A model generated the notes under the pieces. The model did not search any database, was not told the DNA's origin, and was given only the letters and a program-made list of their open reading frames with translations. Both the position numbers and the translations under genes were made by a program. From the NCBI GenBank assembly GCA_003557965.1, contig PWND01000048.1, positions 1 to 5,462 on the forward strand: a stretch of 5,462 bases of DNA, in the 5' to 3' direction. Shown here in pieces: positions 4,190 to 5,462 of this stretch; the stretch's first letter is position 1; each line of letters begins with the position of its first letter. This DNA is from Bacteroidales bacterium. GTDB taxonomy: Bacteria > Bacteroidota > Bacteroidia > Bacteroidales > UBA7960.

Positions 4190-5462
4190 ATGAAATTAAA
4201 ACCAGATGCTACAGTACCTTTTAAAAGATTGTACTGTACCCAAATTGTGAAAATAATGAGAAATACTATCCTTCTTTTACTATTGAATGTATTTCACATA
4301 TGTGCCATTGAATCTTACTCCCAGGAAATGGCATTGACCGTAAACTACGAAGATTTCTCGGTAAGAGACATTCTTGTCCAGATCGAGGAGCAGAGTGAAT
4401 TTTACTTTTTGTACAATTCAAAACTTATCGATGTAAATAGAAAGACCTCGCTTAGAGTTGAAGATCAGAAAATTGACCAGATATTATCACTCTTGTTCAA
4501 AAACACAGGAGTGAATTACCTGGTATACGACAGACAGATTGTACTGTCTCCTGGTGAATTTTCAGATGCTTTAGCTCCAAATAACCCGGTTTCAGAGAAA
4601 ACCTTGAAAATTACACAACAAATAGTTACAGGCAGGGTAACCGACAGCCAGACCGGAGAGACAATTCCCGGCGTATCTGTTTTTATTCAGGGTACAACCG
4701 TTGGTACAGTAACCGATTCAAATGGAGAATATATGCTTTCCGATGTTCCGGATGATGCCGTGCTGGTGTTTTCATATGTTGGAATGACTACCCGGCAAGT
4801 TCCGGTTGAGGGCAGAGATGGAATAAATGTAAATCTTGAGCCGGATCTGATAGGAATCGAGGAGGTAGTTGCTATAGGTTATGGTACTTTGCGGAAAAGT
4901 GATTTAACAGGTGCTGTTATCAGAGCAGACATAGAAACTTTCGCTGAATCACCCAACACAAACGTTTTGGAATCCTTAAAAGGAATTGTGCCCGGAATGG
5001 ATGTGGGACAAATTGTACAGTCCGGTGAAGAGCCAAGTATGCTCATCAGAGGACAAAATACCCTGGCAGGATCAAATGCTCCTCTCGTTGTAGTTGACGG
5101 TGTTATTTTCCGTGGCAGTCTAAATGATTTAAATCCAAATGATATTGAATCAATCGATGTTCTTAAGGATGCAAGTGCTGCTGCTGTTTATGGATCACAA
5201 GCTACAAATGGGGTTATATTACTTACCACTACAAAAGAAGGTGGTGTAGACGGAAAACCTGTATTCTCTTATTCAGGTACTTACTCCCACAGCAGTCCAA
5301 TAAAAGAACTTCGCCCGCCTGATATCGAAGGTTTTCATAAACAAACAGAAAGATCTATCATTCTCCAGAGCAGGACTGAAGAATCAGGTTATCTTGAACT
5401 AAACCCAGATTGGGAATTGTCCAATATTTTTTCTGTAAATGAAGAAGTTGAAGCTTACAGAG
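4190..5462 (+). CDS. SusC/RagA-type TonB-dependent receptor with STN signalling domain (5' part, runs off the window)
   Basis: The reading frame is open from ATG 4190 to the window edge: 424 codons of a protein usually about 1,000-1,150 residues long. A hydrophobic signal sequence lies at about residues 23-45, with IMRNTILLLLLNVF then ESYSQ. The STN domain covers about 48-119 (VNYEDFSVRDILVQIEEQSEFYFLYNSKLI), the segment that passes ligand binding to a FecR anti-sigma factor. A carboxypeptidase-D-regulatory-like domain follows at about 146-219 (VTGRVTDSQTGETIPGVSV). The TonB-box-like motif EEVVAIGYG is at 224-232, and the plug domain starts at about 236, with MLIRGQNTL, LVVVDGV and the SusC hallmark DIESIDVLKDASAAAVYGSQATNGVILLTT at 318-347. 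It imports oligosaccharides across the outer membrane, normally with a SusD-like lipoprotein encoded next. An alternative start at ATG 4256 (residue 23) gives a more ordinary signal peptide. Confidence 0.95.
   Translation, partial: MKLKPDATVPFKRLYCTQIVKIMRNTILLLLLNVFHICAIESYSQEMALTVNYEDFSVRDILVQIEEQSEFYFLYNSKLIDVNRKTSLRVEDQKIDQILSLLFKNTGVNYLVYDRQIVLSPGEFSDALAPNNPVSEKTLKITQQIVTGRVTDSQTGETIPGVSVFIQGTTVGTVTDSNGEYMLSDVPDDAVLVFSYVGMTTRQVPVEGRDGINVNLEPDLIGIEEVVAIGYGTLRKSDLTGAVIRADIETFAESPNTNVLESLKGIVPGMDVGQIVQSGEEPSMLIRGQNTLAGSNAPLVVVDGVIFRGSLNDLNPNDIESIDVLKDASAAAVYGSQATNGVILLTTTKEGGVDGKPVFSYSGTYSHSSPIKELRPPDIEGFHKQTERSIILQSRTEESGYLELNPDWELSNIFSVNEEVEAYR
4210..4238 (+). repeat. Nested inverted repeat at the 5' end of the susC-like gene
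   Basis: TACAGTAC (4210-4217) is the exact reverse complement of GTACTGTA (4231-4238), separated by 13 bases that themselves contain the perfect palindrome CTTTTAAAAG (4218-4227). It lies 20-48 bases after the upstream ATG and 18 bases before the alternative ATG at 4256. If transcription starts near 4189 it would be a leader hairpin for the shorter protein; otherwise it is a hairpin in the first codons. It might also be a dyad protein-binding site. The encoded residues (TVPFKRLYCT) are not strongly constrained in this family. Confidence 0.4.

Noticed and set aside
4536..4547. Recurrence of ATTGTACTGT-like words within the susC-like gene (about 4229, 4537 and 5009)
   Set aside because: The copies are short, differ in orientation and context, and encode ordinary codons. 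Chance in A/T-rich coding sequence is sufficient explanation.
1..5462. CRISPR array, tRNA or rRNA genes, toxin-antitoxin or defence system
   Set aside because: No regularly spaced repeats, tRNA-like cloverleaf arms, rRNA segments or recognisable defence proteins were found on either strand.

Overview
The window looks like a chromosomal segment from a member of the phylum Bacteroidota, probably an environmental or gut Bacteroidales-type polysaccharide degrader. Three things point there. Translation starts lack Shine-Dalgarno sequences and sit in A/T-rich leaders. A -7 box of the Bacteroidota type (TAnnTTTG) lies in front of the sigma gene. The gene order ECF sigma factor, FecR-type anti-sigma factor, SusC-like TonB-dependent receptor with an N-terminal STN domain is characteristic of polysaccharide utilisation loci (PULs) in this phylum. 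All intact genes are on the + strand.

Layout. Positions 95-1612 encode a secreted right-handed beta-helix (pectate-lyase-3 superfamily) protein. Positions 1613-2030 hold a hairpin that reads best as a minus-strand terminator, then the decayed internal fragment of an IS1634-like transposase on the minus strand, with two in-frame stops. A good promoter at about 2035-2063 drives an ECF sigma-70 factor (2088-2639). The unusually long 351-base gap after it holds a cluster of imperfect direct repeats resembling the end of an IS21-type element (2701-2802) and a 14-bp stem-loop just ahead of fecR (2924-2965). The FecR-like anti-sigma factor follows (2991-4034). Next is a short gap with a four-codon mini-ORF and a GC-rich hairpin (4077-4122). 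Last is the first 424 codons of a SusC-like receptor (4190-5462), which runs off the right edge.

How the genes work together. By analogy with FecIRA-type signalling, the STN domain of the outer-membrane receptor would contact the periplasmic domain of the FecR protein when a glycan ligand is bound. FecR would then release the sigma factor, which would activate the receptor operon. A SusD-like lipoprotein and glycan-active enzymes would be expected beyond the right edge but are not visible. The beta-helix protein is a plausible polysaccharide-active or -binding partner, but insertion-sequence debris separates it from the signalling genes, so the link is only positional.

The gene content is a known type of system. 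The less ordinary parts are the non-coding pieces: insertion-sequence scars on both sides of the sigma gene, and hairpins placed directly upstream of fecR and of the susC-like gene.
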